The notes below the pieces were generated by a model that saw only the letters and a list, made by a program, of their open reading frames with translations, made no database searches and was not told the DNA's origin. The position numbers and the translations under genes are program-made. Below, piece after piece: positions 20,867 to 29,348 of a stretch of DNA of 64,000 bases (within the stretch, counting starts at the first letter, position 1; every line of letters starts with the position of its first letter). This DNA comes from Bernardetia sp. (GTDB lineage: Bacteria > Bacteroidota > Bacteroidia > Cytophagales > Bernardetiaceae): the NCBI GenBank assembly GCA_020630575.1, contig JAHDBD010000002.1:124001-188000 (forward strand), in the 5' to 3' direction.

Positions 20867-21166
20867 ATGGAAAAAATATTAGACAGAGAAGAAAAAATAA
20901 AGCTCAAAAAAAATAAAACTTGGCTAATTATTATACTCACAAATGTTATTTTGATAAGTGGTATGTTTTGTATTTTCAAATCAACACAAGACGCAGGAAA
21001 ATTACTTGTAGCTGGACTAGGGGTTGTTTCAGTTCTTGCAATAAATCCTATTATGACCATAATTTCACTTTTATTCACAAATTCAAAGGATTGGAAAAAA
21101 TGGTGCTTTACTTCATTTATTGTATCTTTGGTAATTTCTGTACTCTATTTTTCTATTATGTTTTGA
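20867..21166 (+). CDS. Small three-helix membrane protein, unknown function
   Basis: The 99 residues start with a charged helix (MEKILDREEKIKLKKNK) and then show three hydrophobic segments: TWLIIILTNVILISGMFCIF, LLVAGLGVVSVLAINPIMTI and CFTSFIVSLVISVLYFSIMF. No family is recognised. Alternating frame ORFs overlap it, but this frame has an ATG, the expected charge distribution and clean hydrophobic periodicity. The gene lies between the exporter gene and a helical-protein gene on the same strand. Confidence 0.6.
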   Translation: MEKILDREEKIKLKKNKTWLIIILTNVILISGMFCIFKSTQDAGKLLVAGLGVVSVLAINPIMTIISLLFTNSKDWKKWCFTSFIVSLVISVLYFSIMF

Positions 21167-21251
21167 AAAGACCACACTAGGAAAACACAAGCTCTTTCCA
21201 CTACTTCATTTCGTTATTTCTAAATTCTCACTTCTAAATTCTAAATTTATT

Positions 21252-22793
21252 TTGGATAATCTTCGTTCTATTTTAGATACTTTTTCGGAAGAGGAAAAAA
21301 AAGCTCTTCATGCTTTCGTACAGCGTCAAAAAATTCGTAAAAACCGAAAAGACCTTCAGCTTTTAGAACTCTTGCAAGAAGAAACTATCTATAATGGAAA
21401 AGAATTATTGATACGTCTTTATCCAAAAACCAAGAATAAAGTGGCTTATCATGCTCTTCGTAGAAGATTAATGCAACATTTTATAGATTTTATTACGCTT
21501 TCAAGAAGTACAGACCAAACCATTGAAGGAACAGATATTATGGGTATAATTTCTCTTTCTCATTATCTTTTTGAAGTAAATTTAGAAAATATTGCTTGGA
21601 AATACCTCAAAAAAGCTCAAAATCAAGCTCAACAAAACGAACAATATCATCTTCTCAACTCAATTTATAATCTTGCTCTTGCCAATACAGATAATGAGTT
21701 TTCCCCTCCCTTTGAAGAACTTTTAGAGCTACGCAATCAGAATAAAATCTTTGCAGAACAAGAAGAACGAGCGCACATTGCCAACTGCATCTTAAAAAAC
21801 CAACTTGCAGAAGCAAAACGAGAAGGAAAGGTATTAGATTTTGATAAAATGATGAATCAGATTTTAGAAGAATGGGATTTGACAAAAGCAGTAAGCGAAC
21901 GCCCCAGAATTCGTTTTAATTTACTTTCCATTGCTAGAAATGCCGTAGTTGCTAAAAAAGATTATTATAATTTTGAGTTTTTTTTACGTGCAAATTATGA
22001 TGAATTATTAAAAGATATGATGATTTCTGAAAAAAATCAGTCTTACAATCAATATTACAGACTTTCATTGCTTTATATGTTGGCTCACGTTTTATATCGC
22101 AACAAAAAATTTAAAGAATCACTGTCTTACCTTGAGGAATTTAAAAGCATTTTAGATTCTTCCACCAAAAATTCAAAAAGCTATAAAACTTCTTTTTATT
22201 CAAAATTTATTTTGCTTACAGCTGCAAATCTTGCCTTTACAGAACAACGAGAAAAGGCCATTGATTTATTAGAAAATTTACTCAAAAAAAATAAATCTAT
22301 TCTTTCTACAAATGATATTTTGAATACGCATCTCAATCTTGTTTTTTATCATTTTCAAAAAAGTAATTTCAAACAAGCTCACAAAGTGTTATTAGACTTT
22401 GGTCATTCTGATACTTGGGTAGAGAAAAAAATGGGGAAAGAATGGGTGGTTAGAAAATGGCTCATTGAATCGGTTTTACAGTTCGAACTCAAAAACGATG
22501 ATATTGCAAGAAAAATTATCTCAAAAATAAAACAAAAATATGCTTCTCTTTTAGGACAATCCAATTATCAAAACAGCAGACCTTTCTTAAATCTTTTGGA
22601 AGAATATATGCGTTATCCACAGCGAGTTACACACCCAGATTTTTCAGAAAAAGTTGATAAAGTAATTACTTTTGCAGAAAGTAGCCAGCAAGAAGATTTA
22701 CAAGAAATGGCTTTCTATGCGTGGCTCAAATCCAAAATGGAAAGACGAGAATATTATGAAACGCTTTTAGAGATAGCAAACAAGAGAAACTAA
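21252..22793 (+). CDS. Large helical protein, unknown function (TTG start)
   Basis: The 513-residue product is almost entirely alpha-helical and charged, starting MDNLRSILDTFSEEEKKAL. Amphipathic helix pairs such as KYLKKAQNQAQQNEQYHLLN, ILLTAANLAFTEQREKAIDL and LNLVFYHFQKSNFKQAHKVL resemble tetratricopeptide-like repeats, though no strict TPR signature is visible. There is no signal peptide or membrane segment, so a cytoplasmic scaffold is the inference. No ATG lies near the N-terminus; TTG at 21252 is the best start and ATT/earlier codons are less likely. The bases before it (21216-21248) are a CTAAATTCT-type simple repeat. Confidence 0.75.
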   Translation: MDNLRSILDTFSEEEKKALHAFVQRQKIRKNRKDLQLLELLQEETIYNGKELLIRLYPKTKNKVAYHALRRRLMQHFIDFITLSRSTDQTIEGTDIMGIISLSHYLFEVNLENIAWKYLKKAQNQAQQNEQYHLLNSIYNLALANTDNEFSPPFEELLELRNQNKIFAEQEERAHIANCILKNQLAEAKREGKVLDFDKMMNQILEEWDLTKAVSERPRIRFNLLSIARNAVVAKKDYYNFEFFLRANYDELLKDMMISEKNQSYNQYYRLSLLYMLAHVLYRNKKFKESLSYLEEFKSILDSSTKNSKSYKTSFYSKFILLTAANLAFTEQREKAIDLLENLLKKNKSILSTNDILNTHLNLVFYHFQKSNFKQAHKVLLDFGHSDTWVEKKMGKEWVVRKWLIESVLQFELKNDDIARKIISKIKQKYASLLGQSNYQNSRPFLNLLEEYMRYPQRVTHPDFSEKVDKVITFAESSQQEDLQEMAFYAWLKSKMERREYYETLLEIANKRN

Positions 22794-23034
22794 GATTTTA
22801 CTACATAATTTGGAAATAGACAGAAATCTATGTTTATTTAACGTACAATTAGATAAATTAGTGATAAATATTTAAATAAAAACAGCATATAACATCATTT
22901 TTAATAAAGGTAATGTAATTTTTATATATGAATTATTATTTATAAATAGTACATTGATTCAATATTTTAAACTGTAACTCCAAGTCATAAAACACTAAAA
23001 ATATTCTTACCCTTAAAATCTATAAAGTAAAATT

Positions 23035-23601
23035 ATGCTTGAAATTGGAAATACTTTAATTGATGATGAAATTGCGAAAAGTTTCTTTGTTTGCGATTTG
23101 AATAAATGTAAAGGTGGCTGTTGTAAAGCTGGAGAATTAGGTGCGCCTTTAAAAGAAGAAGAAGCATTACAAATCAATAAAGACATTGATAAAATTACGC
23201 CGTTACTACCACAAGAAAACCAAGAATATTTACAATCTAATAAACCGACAGAACGTGTAGAAAACACTTGGCGTACTCCATCTTTAGATGATGGACAATG
23301 TGTCTATGCCATAGAAAAAAATAATATACTAACTTGTAGCATTGAATTGGCACACAATGAAAATCTAATAGAATTTAATAAACCTATATCTTGTCATCTA
23401 TATCCAATACGCAGCAAAAGTTATGAAATAGAAGGAGAACATTATGAACTTTTATTTTATCACCATTGGCAAATTTGTAATGCTGCTTGTCAGCTTGGGC
23501 AAAAATTAAATGTGCCTTTGTATGTATTTTTGAAAGATGCCCTAATAAGATCATACGGAGAATCTTGGTATCAAAAACTTCTTACTATTATAGAAAAATG
23601 A
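23035..23601 (+). CDS. DUF3109 Cys-rich protein, first gene of peptide-export operon
   Basis: The 188 residues carry the Cys clusters of the DUF3109/YkgJ-like group: CDLNKCKGGCCKAGELG near the N-terminus, then CVYAI, LTCSIE, CHLYP and CNAACQLG. Such proteins are thought to bind zinc or iron through these cysteines; no reaction is established. Its TGA stop overlaps the ATG of the ABC transporter gene by the ATGA pattern (23598-23601), so the two are translationally coupled. That coupling suggests a role in the export locus, for example in precursor handling or metal supply, but this is inference, since DUF3109 genes also occur alone. No clear promoter is seen in the 241 bases before it. Confidence 0.88.
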   Translation: MLEIGNTLIDDEIAKSFFVCDLNKCKGGCCKAGELGAPLKEEEALQINKDIDKITPLLPQENQEYLQSNKPTERVENTWRTPSLDDGQCVYAIEKNNILTCSIELAHNENLIEFNKPISCHLYPIRSKSYEIEGEHYELLFYHHWQICNAACQLGQKLNVPLYVFLKDALIRSYGESWYQKLLTIIEK

Positions 23602-25784
23602 AATTTCCTTTTAAGAGTTTTCCACATATTCCACAAATGGGAATGGAATGTGGTACGACTTCATTAGCAATTATTTTTAGATACTATGGATTGCGAAATA
23701 TTCAAAATTTATTAGCTTATTTGGCATCTGTTGATCAAGCAGGAACTTCCATAAACTCATTAATTGAAGTAGCTCGGAAATTTGGTTTCGCAGCCGATGG
23801 CTATAAAATAGAATACGAAGATTTGCAACATGTTACTATGCCGTGTATTGTGCATACAAGTGGTGTACATTTTATGGTACTCTATAAATTTGATGAGAAA
23901 CATGTTTGGCTTTCAGACCCAAGTCATGGTTTACGAAAATTAAGTAAGACAGAGTTTGAAAAAGTATGGTCAGGTGCTACACTCAATATGGAACCAACTG
24001 ATTTGGTTTTTAACAATCGTGAAATAGATGAATTACTGCAAGCTGTAGAAGATAATCAAAATAATGTTAGTCAAAAATATTATAAAACTCCACTAAAAAC
24101 CTATTCAAAAATTATAATAGAAATTCTAGGGGCAACTTTTCTTGTGCAACTCTTAGCATTAAGTCTTCCTGTCTTTACACAATCTATTATTGATAATGTA
24201 TTTTCTACACTCAATGAAAATCTTCTTTATAGCATTTTATTAGCTATGATGTTTATTTTTTTGTTGCATCTTGCTATTACTTATACTCGTAATATGTTAG
24301 TCGTACAGTTTAAAACTAAATTTGAATTGGTATTTTTTGGCAACTTTTTTCGGCATTTTATCTATCTCAAACAAAATTATTTCGATAGCCATAGTTCAGA
24401 AGATTTAATTTTCAGATTTGCTGATAACCAACGAGTTAGACAGTTTTTAGCTCCCAATACAATCAGAACATTTGTTGATCTCATTTTTATTCTTGCCTAC
24501 CTGACTTTGTGTTTTTTTTATCACATAGCACTAGCTTCTTTAGCTCTTTTTCTAATTATAGTTTATATTGGTATTATGGCTTGGATATCACCAAAACTCA
24601 AAAATGCAGAGCATAAAGCTACTGAGGCTTCTCAAAAAAGTCTAGGTGGTTTTTTGGATACACTTTTAGGAATTCTGAATGTAAAGATGCTCGGTATAGA
24701 AGAAGACAGATTTTCAGATTGGCGAAATAAGCAGATTCATTCACTAAATGTTTCTATGGATAGTGAAAAATTATTTGTGGGTTTGGATAGCTTATTAACA
24801 ACAGTACATTTTTTTAGTCAAATTTGTATTTATTGGGTTGGAGCTTATTTAGTACTTAAACAAGAATTGAGTATTGGAGAATATGTTGCCTTTATTACAA
24901 TTTTTATGACAATACTCAATCAGTTACATACTGCAACCGATTTATGGACAAGTTTAACAGAATTATACGTTTCCTTTACTCGTTTAAATGATATTTTGAT
25001 ACAACCAATCGAACAAAATGAAACGAAAGAAGTAAAATTAATTCCTAAAAATCCAAATTTAAGTATCAATAATTTATCATTTACTTATAATAATTCAGAA
25101 GCAGAATACATCCTAAAAAACATTAATTTAGAGTTTAAATATGGTGAAAAGATAGGAATAGTAGGACGTAATGGTTCTGGAAAAACCACTTTAGTTAAAC
25201 TAATTGCCAAACTATATGACGAATATGAGGGTAACATATCACTTTCTAAAGTAAATATTCGTACTATTCAACCAAAAGTTTTAAGAAAACGAATTTTTAT
25301 CTTTCCACAAGATATTTTTATTTTTAGTACTACAATTAAAGAAAATATTAGCTTTGGTAATCCAAATGCAAGTATAGAAGAAATTATCGCAGCAGCTCAA
25401 AAAGCAGATATTCATGATTTTGTAAAGCAGCTTTATTTTGGTTATAATCATAGAATTGGACGTGCTGGAACAAAATTATCAGGAGGGCAGAAGCTAAAAA
25501 TAGCATTCGCAAGATTATTTTTGAGTAATCCTGATATTATTATTATTGATGAAGCAAGTAGTGCCTTAGATGTAGAAAGTGAGGCAATAATTTTGAAAAA
25601 TTTGTACGAAAAATTTGCAGACAAAACCATTATTACTATTGCACACCGATTAAACACACTAAAAACATGTGATAAACTTGTAGTTTTGGATAAAGGAGAA
25701 GTTATAGAAACTGGCTCACACGAAGAATTACTACAACAAAATGGTATTTATAGCCAATTCGTAAAAACATATGTGAGTTATTGA
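23598..25784 (+). CDS. C39 peptidase-containing ABC transporter (peptide processing and export)
   Basis: From the ATG at 23598 the protein is 728 residues (a longer frame open to 23487 only overlaps DUF3109). Residues 1-130 are a C39 peptidase: Cys18 in QMGMECGTTSL, His91 in GVHFMVLY and Asp107 in LSDPSHGL form the expected catalytic set. The Gln-to-Cys spacing is one residue shorter than the commonest version. About 165-465 is a six-helix ABC transporter domain. The ATPase carries Walker A GRNGSGKTT (about 522-530), the signature LSGGQ (about 627), Walker B IIIIDEASSALD and the switch His in TIAHRL. Such PCATs cut precursors after Gly-Gly and export the released peptide through the inner membrane. 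The likely substrate is encoded at 27106-27225 on the other strand, and the partner adaptor follows immediately. Confidence 0.95.
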   Translation: MKFPFKSFPHIPQMGMECGTTSLAIIFRYYGLRNIQNLLAYLASVDQAGTSINSLIEVARKFGFAADGYKIEYEDLQHVTMPCIVHTSGVHFMVLYKFDEKHVWLSDPSHGLRKLSKTEFEKVWSGATLNMEPTDLVFNNREIDELLQAVEDNQNNVSQKYYKTPLKTYSKIIIEILGATFLVQLLALSLPVFTQSIIDNVFSTLNENLLYSILLAMMFIFLLHLAITYTRNMLVVQFKTKFELVFFGNFFRHFIYLKQNYFDSHSSEDLIFRFADNQRVRQFLAPNTIRTFVDLIFILAYLTLCFFYHIALASLALFLIIVYIGIMAWISPKLKNAEHKATEASQKSLGGFLDTLLGILNVKMLGIEEDRFSDWRNKQIHSLNVSMDSEKLFVGLDSLLTTVHFFSQICIYWVGAYLVLKQELSIGEYVAFITIFMTILNQLHTATDLWTSLTELYVSFTRLNDILIQPIEQNETKEVKLIPKNPNLSINNLSFTYNNSEAEYILKNINLEFKYGEKIGIVGRNGSGKTTLVKLIAKLYDEYEGNISLSKVNIRTIQPKVLRKRIFIFPQDIFIFSTTIKENISFGNPNASIEEIIAAAQKADIHDFVKQLYFGYNHRIGRAGTKLSGGQKLKIAFARLFLSNPDIIIIDEASSALDVESEAIILKNLYEKFADKTIITIAHRLNTLKTCDKLVVLDKGEVIETGSHEELLQQNGIYSQFVKTYVSY

Positions 25785-25804
25785 TAAATTTAAATGTAAA
25801 TAAT

Positions 25805-27058
25805 ATGTCTCTAATTGATGACTTAGAACCACAACAATATCAAGAAATTTATATCCGTACACAAGAGCCTTTGGATCAGCTTCGTACTTTTATTTATAGA
25901 AAAGTTTTGTTTTTTTCTGTAACTACGTTTTTGGTATTCTTTATTTTAGGATTTATTATAAAAATACCTAGAGAATTGCGTTTAGATTTTACGCTTATGG
26001 ATAGACAAAACGAACAAGAATATATAACAGAACAAGATATTTTTGTATCCGAAATTTATGTCAAACAACAACAAAATGTTGATTTAGGACAAGCAATAGC
26101 AAAAATTACATCTACAGAAATTCTCAGCCAAATTAATAAATATAATGAAATTAAAGAATTAGTAGAACAGCACAATCAATATGGTAAATTACTGCTCAAA
26201 AATAAGATTGAGCTTTTAGAAATTGAAATAATGAGTTTGGCACAAGAGAAAGAGCAAGCTGAATTTGTGTTTTCTAACAAGCAAGAAGAATCAAAAATTA
26301 GAGTAGAACAATTAAAATATGACCAAGAAGAAGCACAACAACGGTTAAAAGAAAATCAACTCCTTTATGATTCAAAAACTATTAGTAAATGGGAATTTAA
26401 AAATGTTGAGGCAGATTATACGAGTAAAAAAATGCAGTTAGATACTGCTTTATTATCTCAAAAATATCAAATTAACTCTTTTGAAAAAAAGTTGATAGAA
26501 ATAAATTTAAAGAAAAATAGTCTACAAAAACAACAAGAACAATTACAACTTAATTTCCAGTCTAAATTAGGAAACCTTCAACAAGAACTAGCACGAATCA
26601 ATAAAATTTTTGATGCACAATACAAAAATATGTCTTTGGATAAAGACGGAATTATTCTGAAAACAGCACAAAAAGGAAAAGTAGGTTTCTTATACGAAAT
26701 TGATAAATTGTTACCAAAGTCTAGCACACTTTACAAAATAATTAGCACAAAAAGTAACACAACAGCTCAAATTCAAATAAATTCTGATAATATTGGATTA
26801 TTAAAAAATGGAATGAATACACACTTACAACTCAATACTTTTCCCTATTATGAATATGGCTTTTTAAATGCAAAAATTGATAATATTAGTGTTGTTCCTA
26901 ATAAAGATGGAAATTATTTAATTAACATAGTTATTTTAGATTATGGAAAACTAAAAGATAAAATCAATACGGGAATGAAGGGTAATGCTGTCGTAGTTTT
27001 GGAAGAAAAAAGTTTCTTTAGTTATATTTTTCATAAAATAACCCAAATTACAGATTAA
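25805..27058 (+). CDS. HlyD-family secretion adaptor
   Basis: The 417-residue protein has a cytoplasmic N-terminus, one membrane helix (VLFFSVTTFLVFFILGFII, about residues 36-55) and a long periplasmic coiled coil rich in Gln/Glu/Lys. A beta-barrel region follows with the HlyD pattern IQINSDNIGLLKNGMNTHLQ and NAKIDNISVVPNKDGNYLIN. It would couple the C39 ABC transporter to an outer-membrane channel; no TolC-like gene is in the window. I start at the ATG at 25805. A TTG at 25781 would overlap the transporter stop by four bases and cannot be excluded. A hairpin terminator overlaps the end of the gene. Confidence 0.9.
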   Translation: MSLIDDLEPQQYQEIYIRTQEPLDQLRTFIYRKVLFFSVTTFLVFFILGFIIKIPRELRLDFTLMDRQNEQEYITEQDIFVSEIYVKQQQNVDLGQAIAKITSTEILSQINKYNEIKELVEQHNQYGKLLLKNKIELLEIEIMSLAQEKEQAEFVFSNKQEESKIRVEQLKYDQEEAQQRLKENQLLYDSKTISKWEFKNVEADYTSKKMQLDTALLSQKYQINSFEKKLIEINLKKNSLQKQQEQLQLNFQSKLGNLQQELARINKIFDAQYKNMSLDKDGIILKTAQKGKVGFLYEIDKLLPKSSTLYKIISTKSNTTAQIQINSDNIGLLKNGMNTHLQLNTFPYYEYGFLNAKIDNISVVPNKDGNYLINIVILDYGKLKDKINTGMKGNAVVVLEEKSFFSYIFHKITQITD

Positions 27059-27082
27059 TAAATCTACAATTTGGGTTATTTT
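27035..27082. terminator. Bidirectional terminator between adaptor and precursor genes
   Basis: AAAATAACCCAAATT pairs with AATTTGGGTTATTTT around a 17-base loop that includes the HlyD stop codon. It separates the plus-strand export operon from the convergent GG-peptide gene and can end transcripts from both. Confidence 0.85.
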
Positions 27083-27105
27083 AAATACATTATAGACAAC
27101 AAAAA

Positions 27106-27225
27106 CTATTTTCCGTTTCTATTAAAAGTTTCTTTTGCACCACCTTTGATAGTTTTGAGGTCTTGTGCAATAAGTTTTTTAGCTTCAAGATTTTTGATGT
27201 CTGATTTTTTTTGAACTTTTTTCAT
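27106..27225 (-). CDS. Double-glycine leader peptide precursor (39 residues)
   Basis: A minus-strand ATG at 27225 opens 39 codons ending at TAG 27106. The leader is basic (MKKVQKKSDIKNL) and its end, LIAQDLKTIKGG (residues 18-29), matches the double-glycine consensus position by position: Leu at -12, Asp at -8, Leu at -7, Ile at -4, Gly-Gly at -2/-1. After the cut the product would be only AKETFNRNGK, ten residues with net positive charge. It lies 47 bases past a C39 peptidase transporter and adaptor operon, on the opposite strand. A short core suggests a secreted signal rather than a classical bacteriocin. There is no Cys and little Ser/Thr to modify, so a lanthipeptide is unlikely. A TATATTTG box lies 33 bases upstream. 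Expression and processing are inferred. Confidence 0.75.
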   Translation of the reverse strand: MKKVQKKSDIKNLEAKKLIAQDLKTIKGGAKETFNRNGK

Positions 27226-27258
27226 GATAGTTTGTCTTTAGAGTTAAAATAAAATTAG

Positions 27259-27266
27259 CAAATATA
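27259..27266 (-). promoter_or_regulatory. Possible -7 box for GG-peptide gene
   Basis: Minus-strand TATATTTG matches TAnnTTTG and would start a transcript about 25-30 bases before the precursor ATG. No TTG is seen at the -33 position; that stretch is only A/T. Confidence 0.35.
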
Positions 27267-27768
27267 TTAAGAGCTAGAAAAGTTTTTTTAAAATAAAATA
27301 AACTAGGACTTAGACTAAAATATATTAGACGAGTCAAGGTTATATTGTTAGACCTTTTCTAAGCCTTTAAACAAATATAATACTTTTTTTTAAAAAACAA
27401 GTACAAACTAAAGTTTTATCACAACTTTTATGTCATTTTTATTACTTTGGATTATAAATGTACTATATTACGTATTATTGAGTAGTTTTGTAAAGTAAAA
27501 ATAATGGATTTTGAGATTTTTTTTTAGAATTACAGAAAAGAATCCATTCAAAATTTAAAAACCTGGAAAAAAAAATCTCAAACAGATGATATTATGGTGG
27601 TGGGAATAGAGTTTTAGCAAAAACATTCAGTTATTTTTGTTTACCATTCAACAAAAAAAGAGTATTTATTATACGCTATACATAAACAAAAATTAAAGAA
27701 TAGAGTTAATAAATCACTAGGAAAAATATCTCATAATACTATTCCTCATTTTTTAATCTTTATTTTTT
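27267..27768. other. Intergenic region with gene remnant
   Basis: Apart from the SpoIIE remnant at 27528-27617, this stretch of about 500 bases shows no convincing gene. A 22-codon hydrophobic ORF begins at 27430 on the plus strand, but it has no supporting context. Confidence 0.4.
27528..27617 (+). pseudogene. Remnant of a SpoIIE phosphatase C-terminus
   Basis: Thirty codons between two in-frame stops translate as a sequence ending TWKKKSQTDDIMVVGIEF. The TDDIMVVGI block is the terminal metal-site motif of SpoIIE/PP2C phosphatases; the three intact ones here end QRDDI(A/T)(I/F)MGIR. The frame upstream is closed by a TAG at 27525-27527 and no further phosphatase sequence is recognisable, so this is the decayed tail of a lost gene. 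Confidence 0.55.
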
Positions 27769-28461
27769 ATGTTTATGAATAGTCAAGCACAAGCAACTGC
27801 TCAATTTAAGAATGCTAAACAAGCAAAAGCAGATTTCACAAAATTTATCATTGAAGCTAACCATCCATGTTTAATGGCTCAAACTGTTTTTAAAAAGAAT
27901 CAGTTACGAGTTCGTACTTATTCTGATTTTGGTTCAGAGGAAACAGCCAAGAAACTTCTTACAGATTTGGAAGATTATTTGGATAATTACGATTTTGAAT
28001 CTAAAGACTTTTTCACTTTCATAGCTACCTTCAATACAACTGAAAATTATTCAGAAAAACAGTTTGAAGAGTTATTATGGAAACAGTTACAAAATTTACA
28101 TAAACTAGATAGTCAAAAATGGGATGAAACAGTGAGTAGTAACCCAGCAGACAAAGATTTTAGTTTTAGTATTGCAGGGAAAGCATTTTATATTGTAGGA
28201 TTGCATCCAAATAGCTCAAGAAAAGCTCGTCAATCTCCTTTGCCTGCTCTCGTTTTTAATCTGCACGACCAATTTGAAAAACTTAGAAAAATGGGAGCTT
28301 ATCAAAAAGTAAGAGATTCGATTCGTGAGCGAGATACAAAACTTCAAGGAAATATTAATCCTATGTTAGAAGATTTTGGTACAAAGAATAGCGAAGCCAG
28401 ACAGTACAGTGGACGAGCTGTAAATGCTAAATGGAAATGTCCTTTTCATAGCAAAGCATAA
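27769..28461 (+). CDS. YqcI/YcgG (GntA-like) family protein
   Basis: The 230-residue protein belongs to the YqcI/YcgG family, now named after GntA, a heme-dependent N-hydroxylase acting on a guanidino group in guanitoxin synthesis. Family features visible are NHPCLMAQTVFK (about residues 31-42), the DL..YL.....F..F.ATF segment, AFYIVGLHPNSSRKARQSPLPALVFNLHDQFEKLR (about 144-177, written with family-typical Arg and His residues) and the C-terminal WKCPFHSKA. The reaction in this organism is not known. Start codons at 27769 and 27775 are both possible. The next gene, on the same strand, encodes a DUF1989 protein, a family also tied to guanidine/urea nitrogen, so the pair may act on a common compound. 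Confidence 0.85.
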   Translation: MFMNSQAQATAQFKNAKQAKADFTKFIIEANHPCLMAQTVFKKNQLRVRTYSDFGSEETAKKLLTDLEDYLDNYDFESKDFFTFIATFNTTENYSEKQFEELLWKQLQNLHKLDSQKWDETVSSNPADKDFSFSIAGKAFYIVGLHPNSSRKARQSPLPALVFNLHDQFEKLRKMGAYQKVRDSIRERDTKLQGNINPMLEDFGTKNSEARQYSGRAVNAKWKCPFHSKA

Positions 28462-28481
28462 TTTTATATTTTTCCCATTTT

Positions 28482-28501
28482 CCCATAACTAAAGTTATGG
28501 G
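28482..28501. repeat. CTAAAG-centred palindrome
   Basis: CCCATAACTAAAGTTATGGG is a perfect eight-base stem around a TAAA-type apex. It resembles the palindromes at 31851-31957, and may also slow transcription after the GntA-like gene. Confidence 0.5.
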
Positions 28502-28622
28502 TTTCGTTCTTCTTTTTGGTAAAAAAGAGAAATTAATTTTCAGAATTAAAACTAAACCCACGAATTTATTCTTAGGAAAATAATTTTTTTAGAATTTTAG
28601 AATCAAAAAAACAGATTAAAAA

Positions 28623-29204
28623 ATGGTTTATACCATCGAAAAACAAACAGGAAGTGCCTTTGAACTCAGAAAAGGACAAAAACTAAAAGTCATTGACCCA
28701 AAAGGTCAACAGGTAAGCGATATGGTTTTGTTCAACACAGAAGATAAGCGAGAAAAAATCTCTTCTGGTAAAACTCTTGACTTTGAAGAGACTATCCTCA
28801 TCACACAAGGAAATTTTATTTGGAGTAATCGTAGCCAAAAAATGATGGAAATATTGGAAGATACAAACGGCAGAAATGACTTTTTACTTGCGCCATGTAG
28901 TCCAGAAACATTTCAGATTATGTACAAAAACCCTGAATATCATCCAAGTTGTTTTGAAAATTTATATACAAATTTGGAAAAATATGGAATCGAACCCGAT
29001 GATGTTCCGACAGCATTTAATATTTTTATGAATGTGCAGTTTGCAGCAGATGGAAAATTGAGCGTTTTGCCTCCTTTGAGTAAAGCTGGCGATTATGTTA
29101 TTTTTGAAGCCAAAATGAATTTGATTGTTGCGCTTACAGCCTGTTCAGCAGAAGATAGCAATGGAGGAAGTTTCAAACCTATTCAATATCAAATTATAGA
29201 CTAA
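28623..29204 (+). CDS. DUF1989 (urea carboxylase-associated) family protein
   Basis: The 193 residues match the DUF1989 family: the N-terminal GSAFELRKGQKLKVIDPKGQ, QVSDMVLFN, then LLAPCSPETF, HPSCFENLY and DDVPTAFNIFMNV, ending ALTACSAEDSNGG. The Cys and His residues in these motifs are family-conserved and could bind a metal. DUF1989 proteins accompany urea or guanidine carboxylases, and some form carboxyguanidine deiminase. No carboxylase gene lies here; the neighbour is a GntA-like gene 161 bases upstream on the same strand. A role in guanidino-nitrogen metabolism is inferred. A terminator follows at 29283. Confidence 0.88.
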   Translation: MVYTIEKQTGSAFELRKGQKLKVIDPKGQQVSDMVLFNTEDKREKISSGKTLDFEETILITQGNFIWSNRSQKMMEILEDTNGRNDFLLAPCSPETFQIMYKNPEYHPSCFENLYTNLEKYGIEPDDVPTAFNIFMNVQFAADGKLSVLPPLSKAGDYVIFEAKMNLIVALTACSAEDSNGGSFKPIQYQIID

Positions 29205-29282
29205 TTATTTATATTTCTTTCAGTAAAAAGGCTTATTTATGGTCTTATGTAGAAGAATAAAACAACCTAAATTAATCACTTT

Positions 29283-29318
29283 AAAAATCTGATTTTTATT
29301 AAAAAATCAGGTTTTTTT
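29283..29318 (+). terminator. Rho-independent terminator
   Basis: AAAAATCTGATTTTT pairs with AAAAAATCAGGTTTTTTT, giving a hairpin with a T-run. It ends the DUF1989 transcript and lies 31 bases before the DUF421 gene. Confidence 0.75.
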
Positions 29319-29348
29319 GTTAATTAAAATTACACAAAATACAATCAA

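Noticed and set aside
23487..23597. Upstream extension of the ABC transporter ORF
   Set aside because: It overlaps the DUF3109 gene in another frame, and the C39 domain starts naturally at ATG 23598 with an ATGA overlap.
27430..27498. 22-codon hydrophobic ORF on the plus strand
   Set aside because: There is no leader motif, no promoter and no partner gene, and short hydrophobic ORFs are expected by chance in such AT-rich DNA.
29205..29348. Possible riboswitch before the DUF421 gene
   Set aside because: The only structure seen is the terminator at 29283-29318, which belongs to the preceding gene; no known aptamer motif is recognisable.
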